From Acidobacteriota bacterium (GTDB lineage Bacteria > Acidobacteriota > Vicinamibacteria > Vicinamibacterales > CAVVIG01): a stretch of DNA of 37,755 nt. Under the pieces are notes generated by a model. The model was given only the letters and a program-made list of their open reading frames with translations. It searched no databases and was not told where the DNA came from. This document shows positions 17,329-25,636 of this stretch, piece after piece. The translations under genes were made by a program, and so were the position numbers. The DNA is taken from the NCBI GenBank assembly GCA_028876655.1, contig JAGWRA010000052.1:1-37755 (forward strand), given 5' to 3'. The first letter of the stretch is position 1, and the number at the start of each line of letters is the position of its first letter.

Positions 17329-18169
17329 ACCGCCGGCCACGGGGCCGTCGGCGTTCCTGCCGCGGTCGTTCCGCGTCGCGGCGGTCCACCGGGAGACGGC
17401 CGAGACGAGAACCCTGGAACTGCAGCCGGTCGACGGCCGGCCGGCGCCGGCCTTCGTGCCGGGGCAGTTCACGATGGTCTACGTCTTCGGCGTCGGCGAG
17501 GTGCCGATGTCGATTACCGGCGACCCGGCCCGGGACGACCGGCTGGTGCACACGGTGCGCGTCGTGGGGGCGGTGTCGAGGGCGATCGCCGGTCTCAGGC
17601 GCGGCGCGGAAATCGGCATCCGGGGACCGTTCGGCCGGGGATGGCCGCTGACCGAGGCGCTGGGCCGCGATTTGATCATCGTCGCTGGCGGCGTCGGTCT
17701 GGCGCCGCTGCGTCCCGTCATCTATCACGTGCGGGCGCATCGCGCGGCGTTCGGCCGCGTGTCGGTCCTCTACGGCGCGCGGACCCCGGACGAGCTGTTG
17801 TACCGGCGCGAGCTCGCGCGCTGGCGGCGCGACGGGGCGATCGACCTGCAGGTGACGGTCGATCGGGCGTCCGCGGGCTGGACCGGGCTGGTCGGCGTCC
17901 CCACGCTTCGATTGCGCCAGCTGACGATCGATCCCGCCCGCACGCTGGCGCTCACCTGCGGGCCGGAAGTGATGATGCGCTATGCGGTGCGCGAGCTGGA
18001 GCACTGCGGCCTCGACGCGGCGCAGGTCCACCTGTCGATGGAGCGCAACATGCAGTGCGCCGTCGGCCTGTGCGGCCACTGCCAGTTCGGGCCCGACTTC
18101 CTCTGCCGGAGCGGGCCGGTGCTGCGCGCCGATCGCGTGCTGCCGCGCCTCGCCATCCGCGAGCTGTGA
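17306..18169 (+). CDS. hydG: [NiFe] hydrogenase gamma subunit, FAD/NAD(P) oxidoreductase
   Basis: The 287-residue protein is a ferredoxin-NADP-reductase-fold subunit. A flavin-binding barrel (about residues 15-115; '[21 protein letters not shown]') is followed by a nucleotide-binding domain ('[21 protein letters not shown]') and a C-terminal [2Fe-2S] site ('[18 protein letters not shown]'). It would exchange electrons between NAD(P)H and the clusters of HydB. The classic flavin motif RxYS reads VPMS here. Two ATGs, 17306 and 17312, are possible; both lie inside the 3' end of the preceding gene. The stop is followed immediately by hydD. Confidence 0.92.
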   Translation: MRMTPTAEPPATGPSAFLPRSFRVAAVHRETAETRTLELQPVDGRPAPAFVPGQFTMVYVFGVGEVPMSITGDPARDDRLVHTVRVVGAVSRAIAGLRRGAEIGIRGPFGRGWPLTEALGRDLIIVAGGVGLAPLRPVIYHVRAHRAAFGRVSVLYGARTPDELLYRRELARWRRDGAIDLQVTVDRASAGWTGLVGVPTLRLRQLTIDPARTLALTCGPEVMMRYAVRELEHCGLDAAQVHLSMERNMQCAVGLCGHCQFGPDFLCRSGPVLRADRVLPRLAIREL

Positions 18170-18170
18170 C

Positions 18171-18962
18171 ATGAGACGACGCCGACCGAAGCTGGCCGTC
18201 TGGAAGTTCGCCTCGTGCGACGGGTGTCAGCTGGCGCTGCTCGACTGCGAGGACGAGCTGCTGGCACTCGCCGATGCGATCGAGATCGCGCGTTTCCCGG
18301 AGGCGTCGCGCGCCGCCGTGAAGGGGCCCTACGACCTGTCGCTGGTCGAGGGCTCGATTACCACGCCGGAGGAAGCGCAGCGGATCCAGCAGGTGCGGCG
18401 GGTCTCGAGGGTGCTGGTGACGATCGGGGCGTGCGCGACGGCCGGCGGCATCCAGGCGCTGCGCAACTTCGCGGACGTGAAGGCGTTCATCGCGCTGGTC
18501 TACGCGCAGCCCCGCTACATCGACAGCCTGGCCCGCTCGACGCCGATCGCCGATCACGTGCGGGTCGACTTCGAACTGCGCGGCTGCCCGGTGAGCCGTC
18601 ACCAGCTGCTCGAGGTGATCGGCGCCTTCCTGGCCGGCCGCAAGCCGCAGACGCCGGCATCGAGCGTCTGCCTCGAGTGCAAGCGCCGCGGCACGGTCTG
18701 CGTGATGGTGGCGCGCGGGACGCCGTGCCTGGGCCCGGTCACCCAGGCCGGCTGCGGCGCGATCTGTCCCGCCTACGACCGCGGCTGCTACGGCTGCTTC
18801 GGGCCGATGGAGACGCCGAACGCCGCCGCGCTGGGGGGCCGGTGCGCCGAACTCGGCCTCTCGCGCGCGGCCCTGGTGCGGGTGTTCCGGACGTTCAATG
18901 CCGGAGCCGAGGCCTTCCGGCAGGAGAGCGAGGCGCATGAGCGGCCGCACGATCAAGGTTGA
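18171..18962 (+). CDS. hydD: [NiFe] hydrogenase small (delta) subunit
   Basis: The 263-residue protein is the iron-sulfur subunit that pairs with the NiFe large subunit. Proximal cluster ligands are C16 and C19 ('[12 protein letters not shown]'), C88 ('IGACATAGG') and C139 ('RGCPVS'). The C-terminal part carries eight more Cys (C167, C170, C177, C186, C195, C199, C206, C209), enough for two further clusters. There is no Tat signal, so the enzyme is cytoplasmic, as expected for group 3. The ATG follows the hydG stop by one base, and the 3' end overlaps hydA by 26 bases. Coupled translation should keep the subunits in proportion. Confidence 0.94.
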   Translation: MRRRRPKLAVWKFASCDGCQLALLDCEDELLALADAIEIARFPEASRAAVKGPYDLSLVEGSITTPEEAQRIQQVRRVSRVLVTIGACATAGGIQALRNFADVKAFIALVYAQPRYIDSLARSTPIADHVRVDFELRGCPVSRHQLLEVIGAFLAGRKPQTPASSVCLECKRRGTVCVMVARGTPCLGPVTQAGCGAICPAYDRGCYGCFGPMETPNAAALGGRCAELGLSRAALVRVFRTFNAGAEAFRQESEAHERPHDQG

Positions 18963-20226
18963 CCTGCTGGCCCGGGTGGAGGGCGAGGGGCAGCTGTACG
19001 TGCGCGTGAAGGATGGCGCCGTGGCCGACGTGCGGCTGAAGATCGTCGAGCCGCCGCGCTTCTTCGAGGCGCTGTTGCGCGGGCGCGACTTCCGCGAGGC
19101 GCCGGACATCACGGCGCGCATCTGCGGCATCTGTCCGGTGGCCTACCAGATGAGCGCGGTGCACGCCATGGAGGACGCCCTCGGCGTGACCGTGGGCGGG
19201 TCGCTCCGCGCCCTGCGGCGGCTGCTGTACTGCGGCGAGTGGATCGAGAGCCACGCCCTGCACGTCTACCTCCTGCACGCGCCCGACTTTCTCGGCTACC
19301 CCGACGCGCTCCGGATGGCGAAGGACCATCCAGCCATCGTCCAGCGGGGGCTGCGGCTGAAGAAGGCGGGCAACGCCATCATGCGGCTGCTCGGCGGCCG
19401 CGAGATCCATCCGATCAACGTGAAAGTGGGCGGGTTCTTCCGGACGCCGTCGCGGGCCGAGCTGGCGCCGCTGGCAGACCAGCTGGAGCAGGCCCTCGAC
19501 GATGCGCGCGAGACGGTGCGCTGGACGGCGTCGCTGCCGATGCCGGCGCTCGACCTGCCGTGCACGTTCGTCGCCCTGCGGCACCCCGACGAATATCCCT
19601 TCAACGAAGGGCACATCGTCTCCAGTGGCGGTCTCGACATCGCCGCGCGCGAGTTCGACCGTCACGTCCACGAAGAGCACGTCCCCTACACCCACGCGCT
19701 GCACTCCACGCTGGACGGTGCGGGTCCGTACCTCGTCGGTCCGCTCGCACGCTACAACCTGAACGGCGATCGGCTGGCGCCCGCCGCCCGGCAGGCCGCC
19801 GCCGGCGCCGGGCTCGGTGCCGTGTGCCGGAATCCCTTCCAGAGCATCGTCGTGCGCGCCGTGGAGATCCTGCAGGCCTGCGGCGAGGCGCGGCAGATCG
19901 TCGCGTCCTACGAGCCGCCGGATCGGCCGGCCGTGGACGTGCCCGTCCGCCCCGGTCTCGGGTACGCGGCGACCGAGGCGCCGCGCGGCCTGCTGTACCA
20001 CCGCTACGAGATCGATGGCAGCGGCGCGATTCTCGACGCGAAGATCGTCCCACCGACGTCTCAGAACCAGAAGTCGATCGAGGACGACCTGCGGCGCTTC
20101 GTCACGGCCCATCTCGATCTGCCCGAGCAGGAACTGCAGTGGCGGTGCGAGCAGATCGTGCGGAACTACGATCCGTGCCTGTCGTGCTCGACGCACGTCC
20201 TCCGGCTGGAGGTCGATCGGCCGTGA
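18937..20226 (+). CDS. hydA: [NiFe] hydrogenase large (alpha) subunit
   Basis: The 429-residue catalytic subunit has both NiFe-binding motifs: L1 '[17 protein letters not shown]' (R61, C63, C66) and L2 'DPCLSCSTH' (C414, C417, H420). Nine residues (VLRLEVDRP) follow H420; they should be removed by the maturation protease encoded next, as known for group 3b enzymes where a short tail is cleaved after this His. The reaction is H2 to protons and electrons, or the reverse, linked to NAD(P)(H) through HydG. Some relatives also reduce polysulfide; this cannot be judged here. The start inside hydD gives '[18 protein letters not shown]', the normal family start. Confidence 0.95.
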   Translation: MSGRTIKVDLLARVEGEGQLYVRVKDGAVADVRLKIVEPPRFFEALLRGRDFREAPDITARICGICPVAYQMSAVHAMEDALGVTVGGSLRALRRLLYCGEWIESHALHVYLLHAPDFLGYPDALRMAKDHPAIVQRGLRLKKAGNAIMRLLGGREIHPINVKVGGFFRTPSRAELAPLADQLEQALDDARETVRWTASLPMPALDLPCTFVALRHPDEYPFNEGHIVSSGGLDIAAREFDRHVHEEHVPYTHALHSTLDGAGPYLVGPLARYNLNGDRLAPAARQAAAGAGLGAVCRNPFQSIVVRAVEILQACGEARQIVASYEPPDRPAVDVPVRPGLGYAATEAPRGLLYHRYEIDGSGAILDAKIVPPTSQNQKSIEDDLRRFVTAHLDLPEQELQWRCEQIVRNYDPCLSCSTHVLRLEVDRP

Positions 20227-20687
20227 CGGGAGCGGCGGCGATGGTGATCGGCGTCGGCAACCCGCTGCGGGGAGACGATGGCGTGGGCGCGGCGGTCGTG
20301 CGGCGGCTGCGGACGCGCGTGTGGCCGGGTGTCGCCGTGCGCGAGCTGGACGGCGACGGTACGGCGCTGATGGAGCAGTGGAGCGGCGCCGCGGCGGTCG
20401 TGGTCGTCGATGCGATGGTGTCGGGGGCCGCACCGGGGACGATTGCCCGGTTCGACGCCGTGCGCGAGCCGCTGCCCGCCGGTGCCTTCCACCTGTCGAC
20501 CCACGCGCTCGGGTTGAGCGACGCGATCGAGCTGGCGCGGGCGATGGAGGCGCTGCCACCGTCGCTGATCGTCTACGGCGTCGAGGGAGAAGGGTTCGAT
20601 GCCGGAGCGCCGCTGTCGGCGGCGGTCGCGGCAGCGGTCCCCGTTGTGGCCGAGCGTATCGCGCGGGAGATCGCCGCGGCCGTCTGA
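20223..20687 (+). CDS. Hydrogenase maturation protease (HybD/HycI family)
   Basis: This 154-residue endopeptidase removes the C-terminal tail of the NiFe large subunit after nickel insertion. It has '[13 protein letters not shown]' with D19, plus D63 ('[10 protein letters not shown]') and H94 ('[10 protein letters not shown]'). These match the three nickel-sensing ligands of HybD in spacing. The GTG start at 20223 overlaps the hydA stop (GTGA), supporting coupling; an ATG at 20241 would also keep the core. It is the last gene of the hydrogenase operon. Its stop lies one base from the stop of the convergent aldo/keto reductase gene. Confidence 0.93.
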   Translation: MTGAAAMVIGVGNPLRGDDGVGAAVVRRLRTRVWPGVAVRELDGDGTALMEQWSGAAAVVVVDAMVSGAAPGTIARFDAVREPLPAGAFHLSTHALGLSDAIELARAMEALPPSLIVYGVEGEGFDAGAPLSAAVAAAVPVVAERIAREIAAAV

Positions 20688-20688
20688 C

Positions 20689-21642
20689 TCAGGCCGGCGC
20701 CTGCACGCCGCAGGCCGCGTCGACGGCGGCCAGGTCTTCCGGCGTCAACAACCATCCAGCCGCGTCCACGTTCTGTTCGAGCTGTTCGGGCTTCGTCGCT
20801 CCGGCAATCACGCTCGAGACCGGAGCGTGGGACAGCAGCCAGCTGAAGGCGAGCTCGAGCAGCGTCCGGCCGCGCTCGCGGCAGAACTGCTCCAGCCGCT
20901 CCACCGTCTGCCAGTTCGCGTCGGTGAGGTACCGGTCGGCCAGCCCCTTCGATCCGGCGAAGCGCGTTCCCTCAGGCGGTGGCGCCGTCCTCTTGTATTT
21001 CCCGGTCAGCAGACCGCTCGCGAGCGGAAAGAAGGGGAGCAGCCCCAGGCCGTAGGCTTCGACGGCCGGCAGCAGCTCGCGCTCGACGCTGCGCACCAGC
21101 AGGCTGTATTCGTCCTGGCACGAGATGAACCGGTGCAGATTGAGCTGGCGCGACGTCCACTGCGCCTCGATCACCCGCCAGGCCGGCAGGTTCGAGCAGC
21201 CGATGTAGCGCACCTTGCCCTGGTGCACGAGGTCGTCGAGCGCGCGAAGGGTCTCCTCGATGGGCGTCTCCGGATCGAACTTGTGCAGCTGATACAGATC
21301 GATCCAGTCGGTCCGCAGACGCCGCAGGCTGTCCTCGACGGCCCGCATGACGTAGCGGCGCGATCCGCCCCGCAGCCGCCCATCCTCGCTCATCTCCCAG
21401 CCGAACTTCGTGGCGAGGACCACGTCCTTGCGGCGATCGCCCAGGATCTGGCCGAGGCACTCCTCCGACCCGCCACGATTGCCGTACATGTCGGCCGTAT
21501 CGAAGAGCGTGATGCCGAGGTCGAGCGCCTTGTGCACCACCTGCCTGGTGGCGTCGAGGTCGAGGCGGCCGCCGAAGTTGTTGCAGCCGAGGCCGACGAT
21601 GGAGACCTTCAAACCGGACGGGCCGAGGAGGCGGTGATTCAT
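20689..21642 (-). CDS. Aldo/keto reductase
   Basis: The 317-residue protein is a TIM-barrel NADPH-dependent oxidoreductase with the full catalytic tetrad D48 and Y53 ('LFDTADMYG'), K79 ('ATKFGW') and H120 ('DLYQLHKFD'). The sequence 'GCSNLPAW' and the C-terminal cofactor region 'VIAGATKPEQLEQNV' fit the YajO/voltage-gated-potassium-channel-beta-like branch. It reduces aldehydes or ketones in the cytoplasm; the substrate is unknown. It is convergent with the hydrogenase operon with a one-base gap, so the two 3' ends must overlap in transcripts. A plausible promoter lies at 21704-21731. Confidence 0.93.
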   Translation of the reverse strand: MNHRLLGPSGLKVSIVGLGCNNFGGRLDLDATRQVVHKALDLGITLFDTADMYGNRGGSEECLGQILGDRRKDVVLATKFGWEMSEDGRLRGGSRRYVMRAVEDSLRRLRTDWIDLYQLHKFDPETPIEETLRALDDLVHQGKVRYIGCSNLPAWRVIEAQWTSRQLNLHRFISCQDEYSLLVRSVERELLPAVEAYGLGLLPFFPLASGLLTGKYKRTAPPPEGTRFAGSKGLADRYLTDANWQTVERLEQFCRERGRTLLELAFSWLLSHAPVSSVIAGATKPEQLEQNVDAAGWLLTPEDLAAVDAACGVQAPA

Positions 21643-21703
21643 GATGGCTACGGGCTGCGGGCTTCAGGCGACGGGCCACGGCGGGCTGCCGGTGTCTGCG
21701 GCC

Positions 21704-21731
21704 AGTCTATCCGACTGTTCGAGCGCGGCAA
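21704..21731 (-). promoter_or_regulatory. Possible promoter of the aldo/keto reductase gene
   Basis: On the minus strand TTGCCG (21731-21726) and TAGACT (21709-21704) are separated by 16 bases, about 62 bases before the start codon. Confidence 0.4.
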
Positions 21732-21861
21732 AACCCCGGGAGGCGGCGAGCTGGAACTTCCGGACCGGCTCGTCCGTCCACTCCAGCAGTTCCGACCCTT
21801 GGACGTCGCTCAGGGTCGCCGAGCGCCTGAGCCCTGAGCCCCTGCGCGCCTGAGTCCTAAC

Positions 21862-24390
21862 ATGCAGACCTTCCTCCAGGATCTTCGCGTCACCATCCGG
21901 GCGCTCCGGAAGAGCCCGGGCTTCACGGCGGTTGCGCTCGTCATCCTGTCGCTGGGCATCGGGGTGAACACGGCCGTGTTCAGCCTGGTCAATGCTCTGC
22001 TGTTCCAGCAGCCGGCGGGCCATCCGGAACAGCTGGTCGGCCTGTATTCCAACGATCCCGGGAAGCCCCACGGCTATCGCGAGTTCACCTACGCCGAGTA
22101 CTCGGCCATCCGCGCGCGCCACGACCTCTTCACGGGGCTGCTGGCCCAGACCTTCGCGATGGTCGGCGTCGGGGACGGGGCCGCGACGCGTCAGGTCTTC
22201 GCCGGCGTCGTCTCGTCCAACTTCTTCTCGGTGCTCGACGCACCGCCGGCGCGGGGCCGGGCGTTCACCGCCGCCGAGGAGCAGCCCGGCGCGAACATCC
22301 CGGTCGTGATCGTGGGTGACGCCTATTGGCGCGCGCATGGATCGGATCCGGCGCTGGTCGGGCAGACGCTCCGGATCAACGGCCGCCCGTTCACGATCGT
22401 GGGCATCACGGAGCCGGGATTCGCCGGGACGATGGGACTGGTCGGGCCGGCCGTGTGGCTGCCCCTCGGGGTGTACGACCACGTCGTGAATGACGCGTTC
22501 AAGGACGGGCAGCAGGGCGGGCTGGCCGATCCGCGCACCCGTGCGCTGATCCCCGCCGGCCGGCTGGCGCCCGGGCTGACCATGACGTCGGTGGCGCCGC
22601 GGCTGGAGGCGCTCGCCGCCGGTTTCGCCGATCAGGATCCCGGCAGCAAAGGCTATCAGCTCACGGTGGCGAAGCTGCCGCGGCTCGGCGTCAGCGACGC
22701 CCCGCAGGCGGACGATCCGTCCCGCACCGTTGGCGTGCTGCTGCTGGCCATGGCCGGCGCCGTGCTGCTCATCGTCTGTCTGAACCTGGCGAACATGATG
22801 CTGGCCCGCGGTGCCACCCGGCGCCGTGACGTCGCCGTCCAGCTCGCGCTGGGGGCGCGACGCGGGCGGATCGTGCGCCAGTTGCTGACCGAGGGACTGG
22901 TGCTGTCGCTGGGGGGCGGCGTGGTTGGCCTCGCGCTCGCCTACGGAGCCATGCGGCTGCTCGTGGCGTCCCTGTCGAGTCGCCTGCCGCTCGTTCTCGA
23001 CTTCTCACCGTCCCCGGACGCGCACGTGCTGGTCGCGACGCTGGCGTTTGCCATTGGCAGCACGCTGTTCTTCGGCCTCGGCCCCGCGTGGCGACTCACG
23101 CGCACGGACGTCGTGCACGACCTCAAGGGGGCCGGCGAGCGGGCCAGCGAGCAGGTCGGGCGGCTGTCCGGGCGCAATGCGATGGTCGTCGGCCAGATGG
23201 CGCTGGCGCTGGCCCTGCTCGTGTCCGGCGGGTTGTTCGCGCGCGGGGCCCTGCTGGCGGCGGCGGCCGATCCGGGATACCGGCTGGATCACGAGCTGCT
23301 GATGAACGTCGACCCGAGCCTCGCCGGCGCCACGCCGGAGCAGGGCCGTGCCATCGACCAGCGGCTGCTGGGCCGGCTGCGCGGGCTGCCCGGGGTGGAA
23401 TCGGCGAGCGTGGCGTCGCAGGTCTCGTTTGGCGACTTCACCGACGACAAGCGCGTGTCGGTGCCGGGGGAATCGACCGACGGCGGCGACGGGCACGCGA
23501 CCGGCAACCGGGTCTCGGCGATCGACACGATCGTCGGCGCCGACTACTTCCGGACGCTCGGGCTGTCCGTGCTGCGCGGCCGCGAGTTCACCTCGGCGGA
23601 GGAGCAGCCGTCGACCAACGGACGGCAGGTCGCGATCATCGACGAGCCGCTCGCGAAGCAGCTGTTCGCCGGGCGCGACCCGATCGGCCGGCAGATTCAG
23701 ATCGGCACGAACGAGAACGGCCGGACGGCCGAGTTCGCAGACGTTGTCGGCGTCGTGCCGGGCGTGCGCCACGAGCTGTTCGACCTGGCGCCGGTGCCGC
23801 ACGTCTACCTGCCGTTCGGCACGCACTACCAGTCGAACCTGTTCGTCCACCTGCGCGTGGCCGCGGGCGATCCCGCCGGCGAAGCCGCCATGCTCGGCGT
23901 CGTCCGGCGCGCGACGCAGGAGGTCGATCCGGACCTGCCGATCCTGTCGCTGCAGACGCTCACCCAGCACCGGGACGCGGACATCGATCTCTGGCTGGTG
24001 CAGACGGGCGCCCGGATGTTCTCGCTGTTCGGCGGCCTGGCGCTGCTGCTCGCCGCCGTCGGGGTCTACGGGGTGAAGGCCTACGTCGTGTCCCGGCGGA
24101 CGCGCGAGATCGGCATCCGGATGGCGCTCGGCGCCGAGTCGCGCGACGTGCTGTGGATGATGCTGAAGGAAGGGCTGGTGCTGACCGGGGCCGGCCTCGG
24201 CATCGGGCTGCTGCTGGCCGCCGGCGTGGCGAAACTGGTGAGCGGCCTGCTCTATCAGGTCGGCGCGTTCGACCCGATCGTGTTCGTGGCCGCGCCGCTG
24301 GTCCTGGCGCTGGCGGCCCTGGCCGCCAGCTACGTCCCCGCGCGCCGTGCCACCCGCGTCGTCCCGCTGGAGGCGCTGCGGGTGGAGTAG
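21862..24390 (+). CDS. Orphan duplicated FtsX/MacB-type ABC permease (ADOP-like)
   Basis: The 842-residue membrane protein begins 'MQTFLQDLRVTIRALRKSPG' and has two copies of the MacB periplasmic domain plus FtsX module. An N-terminal helix (about 22-48) and a core domain are followed by three helices (about 285-420). A second core domain (about 440-700) and a final three-helix block (about 715-835, ending 'VPARRATRVVPLEALRVE') follow. This duplicated layout without an adjacent ATPase gene is the 'acidobacterial duplicated orphan permease' pattern, expanded in Acidobacteriota. It probably works mechanically with an ATPase encoded elsewhere, in export or lipoprotein/envelope handling. No PadR-type regulator is next to it. 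The substrate is unknown. Confidence 0.9.
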   Translation: MQTFLQDLRVTIRALRKSPGFTAVALVILSLGIGVNTAVFSLVNALLFQQPAGHPEQLVGLYSNDPGKPHGYREFTYAEYSAIRARHDLFTGLLAQTFAMVGVGDGAATRQVFAGVVSSNFFSVLDAPPARGRAFTAAEEQPGANIPVVIVGDAYWRAHGSDPALVGQTLRINGRPFTIVGITEPGFAGTMGLVGPAVWLPLGVYDHVVNDAFKDGQQGGLADPRTRALIPAGRLAPGLTMTSVAPRLEALAAGFADQDPGSKGYQLTVAKLPRLGVSDAPQADDPSRTVGVLLLAMAGAVLLIVCLNLANMMLARGATRRRDVAVQLALGARRGRIVRQLLTEGLVLSLGGGVVGLALAYGAMRLLVASLSSRLPLVLDFSPSPDAHVLVATLAFAIGSTLFFGLGPAWRLTRTDVVHDLKGAGERASEQVGRLSGRNAMVVGQMALALALLVSGGLFARGALLAAAADPGYRLDHELLMNVDPSLAGATPEQGRAIDQRLLGRLRGLPGVESASVASQVSFGDFTDDKRVSVPGESTDGGDGHATGNRVSAIDTIVGADYFRTLGLSVLRGREFTSAEEQPSTNGRQVAIIDEPLAKQLFAGRDPIGRQIQIGTNENGRTAEFADVVGVVPGVRHELFDLAPVPHVYLPFGTHYQSNLFVHLRVAAGDPAGEAAMLGVVRRATQEVDPDLPILSLQTLTQHRDADIDLWLVQTGARMFSLFGGLALLLAAVGVYGVKAYVVSRRTREIGIRMALGAESRDVLWMMLKEGLVLTGAGLGIGLLLAAGVAKLVSGLLYQVGAFDPIVFVAAPLVLALAALAASYVPARRATRVVPLEALRVE

Positions 24391-24419
24391 GGAGGACCGC
24401 CTCGCGCGAGCCGCAGGCG

Positions 24420-25634
24420 CTACCCCTGCTGTCCCTCGATCCGGGTGCCGTCACTCAGCGTGTCGGGGGGATGCAGGACGACCTGCTCCCCCGGCTGCAG
24501 CCCCTTGACCACTTCGGCCTCGAGGCTGCCGCGCTGGCCGATCTCCACGGTCCGCAGCCGGGCACGGCCGCCCTGGTCGACGTAGACCGCCCAGCGGTCG
24601 CCATGGCGGAACAGCGCGCTCGTCGGTACCTTCAGCACGTTCGTCCGCTGCCAGATGACGACGCGGGTCTCCACCCGGTAGCCGTCGCCGAGCCGGTGCC
24701 AGGCGGCGCGCGGGTCCTCGAACTCGATGTGGACGTTCACCCGCTGTTCTTCCACGCCCAGGGCCGACACCTTCATGAACCCGTACGGCTCGATCAGCCG
24801 GACCCGGCCGCGCAGGGGCTGCGGCCCGCCCCAGCGATCGATCTCGACCGGCATGCCGGGACGCATCTGCACCGCGTCGGTCGACAGGTAGTCGGAAACG
24901 ATCTCGAGGTCGGCCGGGTCGGCGATCTCCATCAGTGGCTCGCCGGCCGGCACGACGGCCTCGCTCTCGCGCAGCCGCTGCAGGACGACGCCGGTGACCG
25001 GCGCGCGGATGTCCAGGTCGCCGCCGCGGCCCTCGGCGCTCTGCGGGGGCAGCAGCGCCGCGCGCGCCGCCTCCAGTTCGTGCTGCGCGGTGCGCAAGGC
25101 GTACTCCCCGGCATCCTGGCTCTCGGCGAGCGCTCGGGCGTTCGACATGGCGGCGTCGAGCGCGTCCTTTGTGACGATGCCCTCCTCGGACATGTCCTGC
25201 GTCCGCTTCAGCTGCTGGTCGGCATAGCCCCGTTGCGCGCGGACCCGGGCGAGCTCGGCGCGCGCCTGCTCGACCGACGCCTGCGCCGCCCGGACGCGGG
25301 CCTGGCTCTCGCGCCGGCTGCGGGCATCGAGGAACGGCGACGCCGCCGGCCGGAACGTGGCCACGACGGTCCTGCCGGCTTCGACGGGCGTGCCGGGCTC
25401 GAGGTCGATCCGCAGGACGCGGCCGGCCACCGGAGCCGAGACGGTGTAGCGATGCCGCACGTGCGTCTTCCCCTCGTGGTCGAGCGTCACCTGGAGGTCG
25501 CCCCGGGTCACCGGTGCGAGATCCACCGCCACCGGGCTGGGCACGAGCAGCGCCACGACGATGGCGGTGACGGCGAGCCCGGCGACGGTCCAGGCGATTG
25601 CACGAGTGCGGGTTCGATGCGGCTGCGCAGGCAT
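24420..25634 (-). CDS. HlyD/RND-type periplasmic adaptor of an ABC efflux system
   Basis: The 404-residue membrane-fusion protein has an N-terminal anchor helix (about residues 15-35). A lipoyl half ('YTVSAPVAGRVLRIDLEPG') is followed by a long coiled-coil hairpin rich in Ala, Arg and Gln (about 100-190) and the second lipoyl half ('DIRAPVTGVVLQRL'). Beta-barrel and proximal domains ('VNVHIEFEDP', 'VPTSALFRHGDRWAVYV') complete it. It would bridge the inner-membrane permease to an outer-membrane channel, which is not encoded here. The ATG at 25634 has GGGAG upstream and lies 2 bases after the permease stop; a GTG at 25640 overlapping that stop is an alternative. It is the last gene of the TetR operon. 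Confidence 0.92.
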   Translation of the reverse strand: MPAQPHRTRTRAIAWTVAGLAVTAIVVALLVPSPVAVDLAPVTRGDLQVTLDHEGKTHVRHRYTVSAPVAGRVLRIDLEPGTPVEAGRTVVATFRPAASPFLDARSRRESQARVRAAQASVEQARAELARVRAQRGYADQQLKRTQDMSEEGIVTKDALDAAMSNARALAESQDAGEYALRTAQHELEAARAALLPPQSAEGRGGDLDIRAPVTGVVLQRLRESEAVVPAGEPLMEIADPADLEIVSDYLSTDAVQMRPGMPVEIDRWGGPQPLRGRVRLIEPYGFMKVSALGVEEQRVNVHIEFEDPRAAWHRLGDGYRVETRVVIWQRTNVLKVPTSALFRHGDRWAVYVDQGGRARLRTVEIGQRGSLEAEVVKGLQPGEQVVLHPPDTLSDGTRIEGQQG

Positions 25635-25636
25635 GT

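Noticed and set aside
21862-24390. Orphan permease as part of the adjacent TetR efflux operon
   Set aside because: It is on the opposite strand and convergent with the adaptor gene, and that operon already has its own permease.
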